Part shown: one piece after another, positions 53,001 to 63,476 of the stretch
Numbering within the stretch: the first letter of the stretch is position 1
How the letters are laid out: each line of letters starts with the position of its first letter
DNA from: Argyresthia goedartella
Lineage: Eukaryota; Arthropoda; Insecta; Lepidoptera; Argyresthiidae
Reading direction: 5' to 3'
Length of the DNA: 64,000 bases
NCBI GenBank assembly: GCA_949825045.1
Contig: OX463812.1
Coordinates: forward strand, 2,216,661-2,280,660
Translations under genes and position numbers: made by a program
The notes under the pieces: model-generated
Told to the model about the DNA's origin: nothing
The model's input: the letters and a program-made list of their open reading frames with translations, nothing else
Databases searched by the model: none

Positions 53001-53969
53001 GGCCTTTGTTTCGGGCGCTTCCGTTTGTCGGATGGCACCGTTAATGTTATCCTGTATACCTGAACTCCTAACTTATTTCATTGCGGAACTGCAATCAAAT
53101 GTCGATAGTATGTACATATTAGTAAGCTTTTCTTGAAAATATTTAAAAAAAAACGTAGTTTATTTTCAAACAATTTTTATGTGGTTTGGCGCTACGTTAT
53201 GTCATTTTCCCCCGATTCCTTCCCTCTCACACTGCGGCTCTTTCCGCCTGGAGTAACGGCAGATCTTTGCACCGACGAGGTATCCCCTTAAGAGGGTCTC
53301 AATATTAATAAAACTTTATTTCTTGTGTTAACAACGCTAAGTTAATAATAAAATACATAATAAAACTATTGCTTTAGCTCCGTTCCTGTGTTTTCTTTGA
53401 TTATTTAGATTAGTGTCCTGTGTAATCGTTTAAATCGTCAACAGAAATACCTAGGACGCAGAAACGTGCCCATTGAAATCAGCAAAATAAAAGGACGCTC
53501 GAACCGCACTCAACGGTGAAGGTTTTTTTTCTACATTATTGAAATCGCACCCAACTTGCTTGTTTACAAAACATGACGACGCACGAACCGAACCCAGACC
53601 GTTAATAGGCTCTAATAGGGCAGCTTGATGACTTCTGACAGTCGGCTACTCGGGTTGCCCACTAGCCCGACACCCCTCCCTCCATCACCCCTCCATCACC
53701 CCTCCATCACGCTCGGTGAGGGATATTCATGGGCTACATTTATTTTATTTTATTATTTTATTTAAGTTTTTTTTAAAGTCATTGTGCCCAGTCATATCAA
53801 AAGTTGACTTGACGACGAAAAAGGCTTATTTGACTACTGTAAAATCATAAATATCTATCGTAAAATAAAAATAGCTGTTATTATGACAAGATGGATAAAC
53901 TTCATAAGAAAACTAAGCCTTTAACTTAAAGTTCTCTGCCCACTTATAAACTACCTACCTATAGTTATA
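53001..53969. other. Intergenic DNA with a small minisatellite
   Basis: A CACCCCTCCAT unit is repeated about three times at 53684-53712. Otherwise nothing was recognised. Confidence 0.45.
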
Positions 53970-54168
53970 TTTATCTACAAACGTATCATAAACCCGCGTA
54001 CAAAAACCGCACGTTAAGATCAGCATAATGTTAAACTACTTGTTAAAAACTCATTTCTTATCTGAAATTACACATTATGACCATAATGTGTAATTTTTCT
54101 GCATATTATGACATTCAAATTTCGAACGCCGACGCCCGCCTGCGTGCCGCCCCCAGTTTGTCTATCCG
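53970..54168 (-). mobile_element. Partial MITE of the TTTATCTACACACRTATCATAA family
   Basis: Starts TTTATCTACAAACGTATCAT and shares GATCAGCATAATGTTAAACT, the CACATTATGACCATAATGTG stem and TTTCGAACGCCGACGCCC with 26912-27110. Truncated on the right. Confidence 0.7.
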
Positions 54169-54189
54169 GCCTAAGAATGTTTAACAATG

Positions 54190-54597
54190 TTAAAAAACCG
54201 GTCAAATGCGAGTCTAAATCGCGCACGAAGGGTTCCGTACCACCGTTCAATGGAAGCGATGGCGTGGAGTGAATAGTTTGGATTTTACACAGCAAAATAT
54301 TGTTTACAAAGTTATTGGTGCGGTTACTTTCACACTCCATGTACGTAACCAGGTGCATCCATAAGTTTGTATGTGGTATTGAAAGAATTGTTGTATGGGA
54401 GCCCCCTTAAATATTTCTTTTATCCTGTTTTTTAGTATTTGTTGTTATAGCGGCAACAGAAATACATAATCTGTGAAAATTTCAACTCTCTAGCTAGCTA
54501 GGTTCTTGAGATACAGCCTGGTGACAGACGGACGGACAGCGAAGTCTTAGTAATAGGGTTCCGTTCTTACCCGTTGGGTACGGAACCCTAAAAAGCG
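54190..54597 (+). repeat. Dispersed repeat (ACCGGTCAAGTGCGAGTC family), short form
   Basis: AACCGGTCAAATGCGAGTC and AAGGGTTCCGTACCACCG at the start, GACAGACGGACGGACAGC and GGGTACGGAACCCT at the end. Closely related to 17105-17520 and 28079-28488. The 96-aa frame at 54068-54358 crosses two repeats and is not a gene. Confidence 0.75.
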
Positions 54598-54964
54598 AAG
54601 AAGTGCCATAAAGCATTATTTTCTTGAACATCAGCAGCCTGTGGCTGTGTGATGATATGTTATTGTTGTATCAAATATAATAATAATTCTCGTTTAGCGT
54701 ATGTTTGCGATGTCACCATACCGCGTATAGACCTTTTGGTTTTTGTCGGATGGCCTTTATTCTTAGCAAAATCTATTTCATTTTGTGTCTGAAAAATAAA
54801 CAATATAAAAAACTACTTGCCATAATCTACGTAAATACGTAATATCAGTACCAATCAATCAATCAACACATAGATTATACTAAACATAAAAACAATATAC
54901 TTAAATATACTATGGAAGAGAAGGTTAGTACTAGCGACTTTTAAAAATGTTGAGATACTGAGGA

Positions 54965-55290
54965 CTGTCCCTGTTGGCGCCGGCCATGATAGCTCGTAGT
55001 CTGAATCCAGGGTTCATACGCGACTGTGTTGTGTTGCGGATTTAAAAGCAGCGACCGAGAGTGAGATCTCCGCAGCCTGTCCGAAGCCAAGTTGCAGAGG
55101 CAAAAGTGGGAATCCCGACGATGACGGTGAGGGAGCCACTTCACCACCCCTGCGATACTCCGAGACGTGGTCACGCTGGCGCAGGCCGAAAACAAACCGA
55201 ATCCCGGGGTTTTCAAGTCGGTCGAGTTTGTTCAGTTGCTCTTCGTTCACGCTGGCCCAACATACATCAGCGTAATTGCGTTTCAGCGTA
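54965..55290 (-). mobile_element. Non-LTR retrotransposon RT relic
   Basis: Minus-strand sequence reads LNKLDRLENPGIRFVFGLRQ then RDHVSEYR, the region behind the RT domain of lepidopteran Jockey-like LINEs. The next conserved part (VKWLPHRHRR) appears in a different frame, so the relic is frameshifted. Confidence 0.65.
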
Positions 55291-55904
55291 ATCGATCAGG
55301 GGATGGAGAAGAGTGGCACAGGCACGCCTACTGACATCGCTAGATGCGCTGACCAGGAAAGTATATATCAACCATTCGGGTTTGTGAAAAAAAAACTGGT
55401 GATAACAGCTACATTAGTAAAAAATAACATACTTACGAGTACAAGTCTCCAATCAGTGGGCTTACGGCCTAAGTTCATTAGCTTATTATATTTAACAAAT
55501 CTTGTTATTCCCTTATCTCATCTTCAGCACTGGCTCTTGTGATATAGCGCCAGACTTCCGTCCAACACACATGTTTATACTCCCGCATTGTACATGTCAG
55601 CTGCATAGACAACACTCGTCACACGTGTTTATCATATCACTACGAAGAAGCCGAAGGCCCGGTGACTAGGGACAACTACTCGTTTAACCCGCGTTACATT
55701 CATTATTTTAATAAAACAAACAAACACAGCGTCACGACTTTTCCCATATGGGGTGGCACAAGAGGCCCACGTTTAGCAAGTTATTCAATACTCCATTGTG
55801 TGAAGGGGCCTAGCCCATCACCGCAACTGCGGAGATTGAAGTTTTGATTAATTGACCGAGCGAGCGAAGCGACGAAGCGCCTCCGTTCCAGGATTGGGCA
55901 AAAA
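55291..55904. other. Intergenic DNA, nothing recognised
   Basis: Short frames at 55276-55847 have no family features. A GAGCGAGCGAAGCG phrase near 55858 resembles transposon-end sequence. Confidence 0.4.
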
Positions 55905-56639
55905 TCAAAGTCAAAAAGTCAAAGAACTTTATTACTGTAGATATTTACATATACTTAGCAAACGTAATTTTTTGCCCCTTCTCTACATTAGACCACTGGG
56001 AGAAGAAGGGCGTAGAATCTCCCACAGATTGATTTTTAGATCTCTTTTAAAAATTGGTTGTGCTTAACTAATACATACAAATATGAAAAATGTAATTATT
56101 ATGATTAATAAGCAGGAATAAATAATTACAAAATTATTAACCGCGAGGTCGGTGTTGAGCTAGATTAACCCCAAGTCCCGTCATTTAAGTAGTCTTGAAC
56201 ATTGTAATATCCCTTTTTCGACAAAGTTGCTTTAACATGCTTTTTAAATTGCTCAAATGGCAATTTCAAAATCTCCAGAGGTATCTTATTGTAGTAGAGA
56301 ATGCACTGACTCTTGAAATAATTGCTAACCTTCGCGAGTCTAAACCGGGGCGCACATAGTCTGTGATTATATCTTAGGTTAACATTACAGCTATCGCTAA
56401 GTTTGGAAAATGTTGTAAGGTTCTTGCGTAAAAATACATTATATTTTCGAAAATAAATTGACTAGCTACAGTTAGTATGTCAATTTATTTAAAAAGCTCT
56501 CTTAAGGAGTCTGTTTGTTTTAAATTATAAATTGATCTAATAGCTCTTTTCTGTAAAATAAAAATAGTTTGAATATCCGCTGCTTTCCCCCACAACAAGA
56601 TACCATAGGACATGACACTATGAAAGTAACTAAAATATA
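55905..56639 (-). mobile_element. LINE copy B, 3' portion (left of BEL insertion)
   Basis: Matches copy A (5281-6020) along its length, including the 3' UTR. It ends in a 3' tail of AAGTCAAAGAAC-type repeats (plus-strand view CAAAGTCAAAAAGTCAAAG) near 55905. The RT C-terminal frame is broken by indels and stops. Confidence 0.8.
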
Positions 56640-56644
56640 CTAGC
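56640..56644. repeat. BEL target-site duplication, left
   Basis: CTAGC; the same five bases follow the right LTR at 63137-63141. Confidence 0.92.
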
Positions 56645-56915
56645 TGTCTTCGCTGACACTATGGGGCTTCGTTAGAGGTTCAATGAAACCCAAATCCGAT
56701 TTACAGACTTTAATGATGGAATTTTAGTAATTTTATAACAGAGATGTTCTCACAAAAAGCAATCCAAAACATTAAATTTTGTTGAATAAAAATATGTGAA
56801 GGTAGTATGATAGCACACTGCGTGAAGCGTTATATCTAATTGAAGACGCCTGACAAAAAATGATAGCAAGGATGCGCCTTGCGGCGTGAGTGGTTTCTGA
56901 ACAGGCGCCTAGACA
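56645..56915 (-). repeat. BEL 3' LTR
   Basis: 271 bp, reading identical to 62866-63136 by eye. On the element's strand it follows the polypurine tract. Confidence 0.95.
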
Positions 56916-56944
56916 TATTCCCCCCGTTGAAAGGGTAAGTTCTT

Positions 56945-58600
56945 TCAACCCTGTAGATCTTGCTCCGTTGGTAAAGGGCAGAGACGAACTAGAGGTCTTC
57001 GATATGTTCCGCGGGTCGTGGTTACATCAGCGACTCGGGAAATCCCATCTGGTCCAGGGAACAACCGGAGCACGCGACCAAGACGCCAGCAGAGCGGAGG
57101 GGCGGCTTCATCGTGGATCAGAACTAGATCGCCGACATTTAGCTTGTCTTTGTTTGCCTTCCATTTTGTACGTTGTTGCAGTTCCGATATATACTCGCGT
57201 TGCCATCTTTGCCAAAAATGCTGTCTGAGCCTTTCGACGCGAGCATATCTATTCATCTGGCTCTCCTTGTAGTCTCCCAAAGTCGGTGATGGTAGTGCAT
57301 TGAGTGGTCTTCCAATGAGGAAGTGCCCTGGGGAGAGGGAAAGGAGGTCATTAGGGGATGAGGAAATTGGGTACAAGGGACGACTGTTTAAGATCGCCTC
57401 CACTTGCGCAAATAGAGTAGAAATCTCTTCAAAAGTTAGGTGACTATTTCCCATTACACGCTTTATATGGTGTTTTGCGGATTTCACACCAGCTTCCCAG
57501 ATGCCACCGAAGTGAGGAGCGTAGGTAGGCGTGAAAATGAATTTAAAGCCTTCTTGACTGGCAAAGTCAGAAATAATTTCGTTGTTGCACTTCATGAAAG
57601 AGGTTAATTCTTTAGCAGCTGCCACAAAATTCCGGCCATTATCACAAAATACTTCCGCTGGCTTACCACGGCGCGCGACAAATCTACGTAACGTCATAAT
57701 AAACGCATCTTTACTTAAATCGCATACCGCCTCAAGATGCAAGCACTTATATCTTAGGCATACAAAGAGGCACAAATAGCATTTAGTGGATCGGGCACCC
57801 TTTCCCTTTCGATTCAAAATAAAGAAGGGTCCAGCAAAATCCACTCCTACAGATTGGAACGGAAAATCAGGGGTTATTCTTTGTGGCGGCAGATTTCCCA
57901 TTTTTGGTTGTAAGGTTTTGCCTTGTACTCGTCTGCACCGCACGCAGTTGTGGACCGTACGACGCGCGAGATGTCTTCCATTAACGGCCCAAACAAATTC
58001 TCTTACTGTTGCCAACAATAGCTGGGGTCCAGCATGCATGTTGCGAGTGTGTTCATTTTCGAAGATGAGCTTACACAAATGGTGTGACGAGTCTAACAAT
58101 ATGGGGTGTTTCTTTTCATATGTATAATCAGAGGCATCTATTCGACCTCCGACCCTTAATAAACCTCCCTTATCAATGAATGGTGTCAAGGGTAGAATTT
58201 TTGACTTCATGCTTATAGACTGATTTTTAGAAAGTAATTTATATTCTTGTAAAAAACTTTCTTGTTGGGCCTTGGTACAGAGCACATTAAAGGAATCATT
58301 AAGTTCGTCTACTGATAAAATACCTATACGTCTGTCCTTGGGATTTTTCACGTTGAACAAAAATCGCTTTACATAAGCAAATGTTCTTTGTAATTTGGTT
58401 AATTTAGAGAAATTTTGAAACTTAATTATTGGATCAAGTTCTTCAACCGAAACTGTAACTCTCACATCCGGTAGGTCAGGAGAAATATCATTTGATTTTA
58501 AGATGGGCCACTTTGATTCATCTTGGTGTAAAAAGCTCGGTCCATTCCACCACAAACTTGAATTTATTAGCTGGGTCGGCGAAACGCCTCTGGAAACCAA
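56945..58600 (-). CDS. BEL Pol C-terminal part: integrase (551 aa)
   Basis: Contains an HHCC-type zinc region (HHLCKLIFENEHTRNMH then CVRCRR). The integrase core has D in VGVDFAGPFF (about residue 248), D in FCDNGRNF (about 318) and E in GIWEAGVKSAK (about 365). The C-terminal domain reads HFWQRWQREYISELQQRTKW and VGDLVLIHDE. It is in the same frame as the segment ending at 58628, separated only by a TAG stop. The first Met here is merely the first after that stop, not a natural start. Confidence 0.9.
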   Translation of the reverse strand: MVSRGVSPTQLINSSLWWNGPSFLHQDESKWPILKSNDISPDLPDVRVTVSVEELDPIIKFQNFSKLTKLQRTFAYVKRFLFNVKNPKDRRIGILSVDELNDSFNVLCTKAQQESFLQEYKLLSKNQSISMKSKILPLTPFIDKGGLLRVGGRIDASDYTYEKKHPILLDSSHHLCKLIFENEHTRNMHAGPQLLLATVREFVWAVNGRHLARRTVHNCVRCRRVQGKTLQPKMGNLPPQRITPDFPFQSVGVDFAGPFFILNRKGKGARSTKCYLCLFVCLRYKCLHLEAVCDLSKDAFIMTLRRFVARRGKPAEVFCDNGRNFVAAAKELTSFMKCNNEIISDFASQEGFKFIFTPTYAPHFGGIWEAGVKSAKHHIKRVMGNSHLTFEEISTLFAQVEAILNSRPLYPISSSPNDLLSLSPGHFLIGRPLNALPSPTLGDYKESQMNRYARVERLRQHFWQRWQREYISELQQRTKWKANKDKLNVGDLVLIHDEAAPPLCWRLGRVLRLFPGPDGISRVADVTTTRGTYRRPLVRLCPLPTEQDLQG

Positions 58601-58627
58601 GTCAGCAGGATTTTGGTGCGTGGGAAC

Positions 58628-59365
58628 CTAATGCCAGGATGACGGTATGGTACTTTCGACGATCTCACCCACCCTATTAGCCACAAATGCTTTTAGTTTG
58701 CTGGGGCTACCTTTCAACCAAGCCAAGACTGTGCTGGAGTCAGACCAGTGAACTATGCGATTGAATTCGTATCTAATCGACTCTCTGACAATATTGCACA
58801 ATCTAGCAGCGAGTAGTGCAGCGCAGAGCTCTAGGCGTGGAATGGTGGTGGTTTTCAAGGATGTCACCCTTGATTTGGCGCATAATAGCCTTACTGTTAC
58901 TTCATTGTTACTATTAATTGATCTGATATAGACACAGGCCCCAAAGGCGCTTAGCGAAGCATCGCTAAAGGAATGCATCTCAATTAGTGATGGCGCGTCA
59001 CATACAACGGGCCTTGGGATTTCTATTTCAGACAGTACATGCACATTATCTTGAAATTCTAACCAAGAAATCTTGATTTCGTTTGGGACGGGCTGATCCC
59101 AGTCGAGTTTTTGTTGCCAAAGTTTTTGTAGTAGCATTTTGGGTTTAATTATGCACGGGCTTAAAAGTCCCAGTGGGTCGAATATTCTGAATGATGTAGA
59201 CATTATTGAGCGTTTGGTAATCGCATTATCTTTGTTTGGAATTATAGTAGGAAAATTTAGAGTATCTTTATTGGGACTCCACCCCAATCCGAGAGTGCTC
59301 GAGGATTCACTGAGTGTTAAGTTTTCTTGTGTATTTAACTCAGAATTTTCGAATATGGATGGCAA
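58628..59365 (-). CDS. BEL Pol middle part: end of RT and RNase H
   Basis: 245 aa. Contains IFDPLGLLSPCIIKPKMLLQ and MHSFSDASLSAFGACVYIRS (RNase H-like region of BEL/Pao), and ends WH then TAG at 58628-58630 in a conserved stretch that continues in frame on the other side. It lies in a different frame from the upstream Gag-RT ORF. Confidence 0.88.
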   Translation of the reverse strand: MPSIFENSELNTQENLTLSESSSTLGLGWSPNKDTLNFPTIIPNKDNAITKRSIMSTSFRIFDPLGLLSPCIIKPKMLLQKLWQQKLDWDQPVPNEIKISWLEFQDNVHVLSEIEIPRPVVCDAPSLIEMHSFSDASLSAFGACVYIRSINSNNEVTVRLLCAKSRVTSLKTTTIPRLELCAALLAARLCNIVRESIRYEFNRIVHWSDSSTVLAWLKGSPSKLKAFVANRVGEIVESTIPSSWH

Positions 59366-59484
59366 ATTGGTTTTAAACTTTCGTAATTTAAAGCAGCCTT
59401 TACTGAGGGTGCTGGTGACTGAATTGAGAATGTATTTTAATTGCTCAGCATCGTCACAACCAGTTATCAGGTCATCAAATCATA

Positions 59485-62145
59485 TCAAAAGTCCTTTTGG
59501 ATGATGGTTTTTATTTGCTCATCATCACACTCCTCGCCCATCTGCCAAAGACAACGCGTAGCCAAATAGCTAGCACTTGCCGTCCCATAAGTGATAGTAT
59601 TCAAACGCAACGATTTGATAGGCTGAGACTCGTCCTCTCTCCATAAAATCAATTGAAGGTCACGATCCTTTTCACTGACGAGCACCTGTCGGTACATCTT
59701 TTCGATATCTCCAGTTAGGAGATATTTATACTGACGCGCTCGTAGCAGTATGGAAAGAAGAGAGTCTTGGACATTGGGGCCTACCATTTGGAGGTCGTTG
59801 ATAGAAAAGCCAGAAGTGGTGGGGGCTGAACCGTCGAACACAACTCGGAGTTTGGTGGATTCGCTGTCTTGTTTGAAAACAGCGTGGTGACACAGAAAAT
59901 AAGATGGATTAGGTTGAGAAGTTGGGGATTCTGAAAGATGACCTAAATCGCTGTATTCTTTGAGAAATTTGGAATATTCCAATCTTAAGTTAGGGTCCTT
60001 TCTGAAACGCTTCTCCAAATTGAATAGACGTTTTTTAGCTAGGTAATAAGACTCACCTAGGCAGTTCGGGGAATCAAGCAGAGGTAGCTTGACGTAAAAC
60101 CTGCCGGAACTGAGGCGTGAAACGTGAGACACAAAATGTTGCTCACATATTTTTTCGGCTTCACTTAAGACTGATTTTGAGGGTAGTTCTTCTAGCTCCC
60201 AGAATTTAGGAAGTAGATTTTCGATATCTGATTCTTTAGTCAAATCAGTAGAAACTCTTGCATGATTGCAATTAATTTTGTTAGTATTTATTACTTTAGG
60301 ATTTAAAATGGCTCCTGCGATTAACCAACCTAAATGTGAGTTTTGCAGCCTCGGATTGTTAGTACCAAGTGATTTTTGTTGAGATTTCAGGATGTCCCAG
60401 AATATATCGGCCCCGATCAATACTTGAATAGGAGCTGGTTGATCAAATGCAGGATCTGCCAGTATTAAGCCTTTAGGCAAGTTCAGTTGATGAATATCGA
60501 TTTGAGCCTTTGGTAGATCTCCTGTCAGTTCATTTAGGACAAGGCAAGAAAGAACCACATTGTAACTAGAGTTGGTAGACTTTAGCTGTACTACACAACT
60601 TTCTTTCACCTTGTCGGCAATACTATTGCCAATTCCTACGACGTTTAGCTCGGTAGGGTTTGTGTGTAAATTAAGAGTTTTTTGTAATGATTTAGTAATA
60701 AGCGATGATTGGCTGCCACAATCTAAAAGAGCACGCACTCTTTCAGTTTGTTGGGTTATAGGATTGGACACCTCAATCATCGCTGTAGAAAGGAGAATTT
60801 CATTTGAATTTTGCTTAGAGAAGTTAGTTAGAACTTCGGAGTTACCGGCCGTGGTCGCAGCCACGTTATTGTCATTTGAATTATTTTTATGGTTACATAG
60901 CATGCTATTATGCCTTTTGCGGCAAAGCCGACACGGCCCCATGACACATTTATGTGTAGGGTGACCTTGCCTTAAGCAATTTGAGCACAATTTATAATTG
61001 GAGACTTCAGTAAGCCTTTCATCTATAGTCATTCTTTTAAAAGTAGGGCAGTCATAAATTTTGTGATTATGGCTACAAACAATGCATATGAATACTTGAG
61101 GATTATTGAAGTTCGTTGCAAATGATTTTGTATTATTGTTATGTTTATTAGCGATATATGGAGCAGATGGCGGTTTATCATTTACATTATATTCGGATTT
61201 GTTACGGTAGATTGATTCTAAAACATCTGCGCGATTAATCAGGAATTTATTAAACTGATCTAGGGTTGGTACATCGCCATCAATATCGTTACGGTACTCC
61301 TCCCATTTCATGAGGGTACGGTTGTCTAGCTTAGCTGAAATCATATAAATGATCAAGAGGTCCCACTTGTCAGTTGGTTGGCCCAGGCTGGATAGTGCCC
61401 GCAGGTTCTTTGTGACGTGGTCTACTAGAAATCTTAACCCAGTGTCAGACTCTCGAGTTTGTGTCTGTGTGTTAAATAAAGACTTGAGATGGTGATTAAT
61501 AAGTAGCCTCTTATTGTTGTAGCGGTCACACAACAGTATCCAAGCATCATTATAATTATCTGATGAAACCTCTATGTTTGAGATAACACGAGCCGCATCC
61601 CCTTCTAAATATGAAATAAGGTAATGAAACTTTTGTATAGCAGAGATGCGTTCGCTTTTGTGTATTAGATTGGTAAATGTGTCGCGAAATTCGAGCCAAC
61701 GGAAATATGCACCATTGAATTTTGCTATCTGTATTTGTGGCAGCTTGACTTCAGAATGATGATCGAGACTGCATTGTGCTTCTTGGAAGATAGATGCACG
61801 TCTATCTTGGTCTAATTTAATCTCATTTCGCTTATCGATAATACTTTTTGCATGTGCAATACAATGAATCAAATCCTGCTCGATAATGTCTCGCTCATCA
61901 ACCTCCGCATCAAGATTTTCGAAATTTATGACCTCAATTTGACTCTGCAAGTCATCAAATTTAGCTGACAAACCCTCAAGCTTGCTAAGCTTTAAAGTTA
62001 GCTCGGCAGTCTCAATGGCCGTCCAATGGGAGCGTTCCGCAATTTTTGTTAAATAATTTTTAAATTTAGTAATCTGTCCCTTGACAGAGCTACGTAGTAT
62101 CGTTAGGCCTTTTATGAGCTCCTTGTTATCAGAAACGGTAGGCAT
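59485..62145 (-). CDS. BEL Gag-Pol N-terminal part: Gag, zinc knuckles, protease, RT (886 aa)
   Basis: Starts at ATG 62145. A coiled N-terminus is followed by a DUF1759-type Gag region (LPQIQIAKFNGAYFRWLEFR). Cys/His knuckles occur at about residues 350-425 (CSNCLRQGHPTHKC). A retropepsin-like VRALLDCGSQSSL (about 472) and RT motifs LRVVFDGSAP (about 767) and LLTGDIEKMYRQV follow. The frame ends in a TGA exactly where the RT catalytic box should be, and coding continues in another frame. This is a frameshift lesion. Confidence 0.92.
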   Translation of the reverse strand: MPTVSDNKELIKGLTILRSSVKGQITKFKNYLTKIAERSHWTAIETAELTLKLSKLEGLSAKFDDLQSQIEVINFENLDAEVDERDIIEQDLIHCIAHAKSIIDKRNEIKLDQDRRASIFQEAQCSLDHHSEVKLPQIQIAKFNGAYFRWLEFRDTFTNLIHKSERISAIQKFHYLISYLEGDAARVISNIEVSSDNYNDAWILLCDRYNNKRLLINHHLKSLFNTQTQTRESDTGLRFLVDHVTKNLRALSSLGQPTDKWDLLIIYMISAKLDNRTLMKWEEYRNDIDGDVPTLDQFNKFLINRADVLESIYRNKSEYNVNDKPPSAPYIANKHNNNTKSFATNFNNPQVFICIVCSHNHKIYDCPTFKRMTIDERLTEVSNYKLCSNCLRQGHPTHKCVMGPCRLCRKRHNSMLCNHKNNSNDNNVAATTAGNSEVLTNFSKQNSNEILLSTAMIEVSNPITQQTERVRALLDCGSQSSLITKSLQKTLNLHTNPTELNVVGIGNSIADKVKESCVVQLKSTNSSYNVVLSCLVLNELTGDLPKAQIDIHQLNLPKGLILADPAFDQPAPIQVLIGADIFWDILKSQQKSLGTNNPRLQNSHLGWLIAGAILNPKVINTNKINCNHARVSTDLTKESDIENLLPKFWELEELPSKSVLSEAEKICEQHFVSHVSRLSSGRFYVKLPLLDSPNCLGESYYLAKKRLFNLEKRFRKDPNLRLEYSKFLKEYSDLGHLSESPTSQPNPSYFLCHHAVFKQDSESTKLRVVFDGSAPTTSGFSINDLQMVGPNVQDSLLSILLRARQYKYLLTGDIEKMYRQVLVSEKDRDLQLILWREDESQPIKSLRLNTITYGTASASYLATRCLWQMGEECDDEQIKTIIQKDF

Positions 62146-62865
62146 TATAGATATTTATTATACCTATATGATTGTAAACTAATGACGCAACGCACCTAAA
62201 CTATGACAACTTTAGTTAGGCTTTATAATCAATGAAATCAATCTCACGCTCCTCCCTCGGCGTCACCTGTTGACCAGGAAGCTGGATACCACGAAACACG
62301 GCTGTCAATATGTAGGCCACTCGCAGGGTACAAAGGTCAACTTCGGTACAACCTGAAAATATTCAGCGAAATTGCGTAAACAATGGGTACAATGGGTATT
62401 TACAGATTATTTGGGGAATTTGAGGTGTAATTTAGCCAATTTAGATAGTTTTTAGTATGATTGTTGTGAAGTCTAAGCTAGAATATGGTAATTTTAACCT
62501 CTGTATGAACGTTAACTACTACTCAAACATGAGTAAATGTTGTGAAATATGTTTGTCTCATATAGTAGATGTTATATAGATTAGTTTAGGACCGCGCAAG
62601 TGGAGTTTAGGAGGTAAATTTGGGGTATGTGAATCTGGGCTATAGGAAGAATATTTCGGTATGACAATTTAGGTTATATGGGAATTTGAAGGAAAACAGG
62701 GCACTTATCTGAAGTGACGAACTCGCAGTGGTGGAAAGCTTTAGCTGCTTTACTGCCCAAGGAGCTCCTGGATTCTTGACTTCTATCTCGACATTGACTT
62801 CACCTTCCTTTGTTTGAAGGACTTCTCTCCAAAAGCTGCAGGGTCCTGTCACGGTCGCCAATTTA
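62146..62865 (-). other. BEL leader between 5' LTR and Gag
   Basis: Holds the primer-binding site next to the LTR and otherwise non-coding leader. A 73-aa frame (62861-62640) starts in the binding site and has no recognisable domain. Confidence 0.6.
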
Positions 62866-63136
62866 TGTCTTCGCTGACACTATGGGGCTTCGTTAGAGGT
62901 TCAATGAAACCCAAATCCGATTTACAGACTTTAATGATGGAATTTTAGTAATTTTATAACAGAGATGTTCTCACAAAAAGCAATCCAAAACATTAAATTT
63001 TGTTGAATAAAAATATGTGAAGGTAGTATGATAGCACACTGCGTGAAGCGTTATATCTAATTGAAGACGCCTGACAAAAAATGATAGCAAGGATGCGCCT
63101 TGCGGCGTGAGTGGTTTCTGAACAGGCGCCTAGACA
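62866..63136 (-). repeat. BEL 5' LTR
   Basis: 271 bp; promoter LTR for the minus-strand element. It reads identical to the other LTR, indicating recent insertion. Confidence 0.95.
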
Positions 63137-63141
63137 CTAGC
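63137..63141. repeat. BEL target-site duplication, right
   Basis: CTAGC, matching 56640-56644. Confidence 0.92.
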
Positions 63142-63476
63142 CTAGATGTAGCCACATCCGTGCTTTGTCTGATGTTCCTAACAGCGTAAGCAGCAGAACT
63201 TAATGTACCAGCTAATTTATCTATGTGGGGTCCCCACTGCAATTTGCTATCAATGGTTATTCCAAGAAACTTCGTATCATTTACTAATTCTAACGTGCTG
63301 TTTTCTAACACTAAACTGGTCTCAACTTGCCTGACATTTAGAAGTGAGAATTTGATACACTTGGTTTTACCAGCGTTTAACAATAAATTATTAACTGTGT
63401 ACCAATTCAAGGTTAAAGAGAATACACCATTAACATCATCAAAATCTCCTTTTTGTCTTTCAATTTTGAAGAGCAT
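63142..63476 (-). mobile_element. LINE copy B, RT portion (right of BEL insertion)
   Basis: Minus-strand RT sequence: [40 protein letters not shown] and [19 protein letters not shown], continuing across the BEL element into 56639. Similarity to copy A stops at about 63476, the likely shared 5'-truncation zone. Confidence 0.82.

Larger units (their letters stand above)
56645..63136 (-). mobile_element. BEL/Pao LTR retrotransposon, full length, 6492 bp
   Basis: Two 271-bp LTRs (TGTCTTCG...CTAGACA), a 5-bp TSD (CTAGC), a candidate primer-binding site TGGCGACCGT at 62860-62851, a polypurine tract GGGGGGAAT at 56925-56917, and Gag-Pol on the minus strand. Domain order Gag, zinc knuckles, protease, RT, RNase H, integrase fits BEL/Pao. 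It is inserted in LINE copy B, and copy A shows the empty site. The polyprotein is interrupted twice, so this copy is not autonomous. Confidence 0.95.

Noticed and set aside
62640..62861. 73-aa frame in the BEL leader
   Set aside because: It starts within the primer-binding site and shows no domain; leader sequence.
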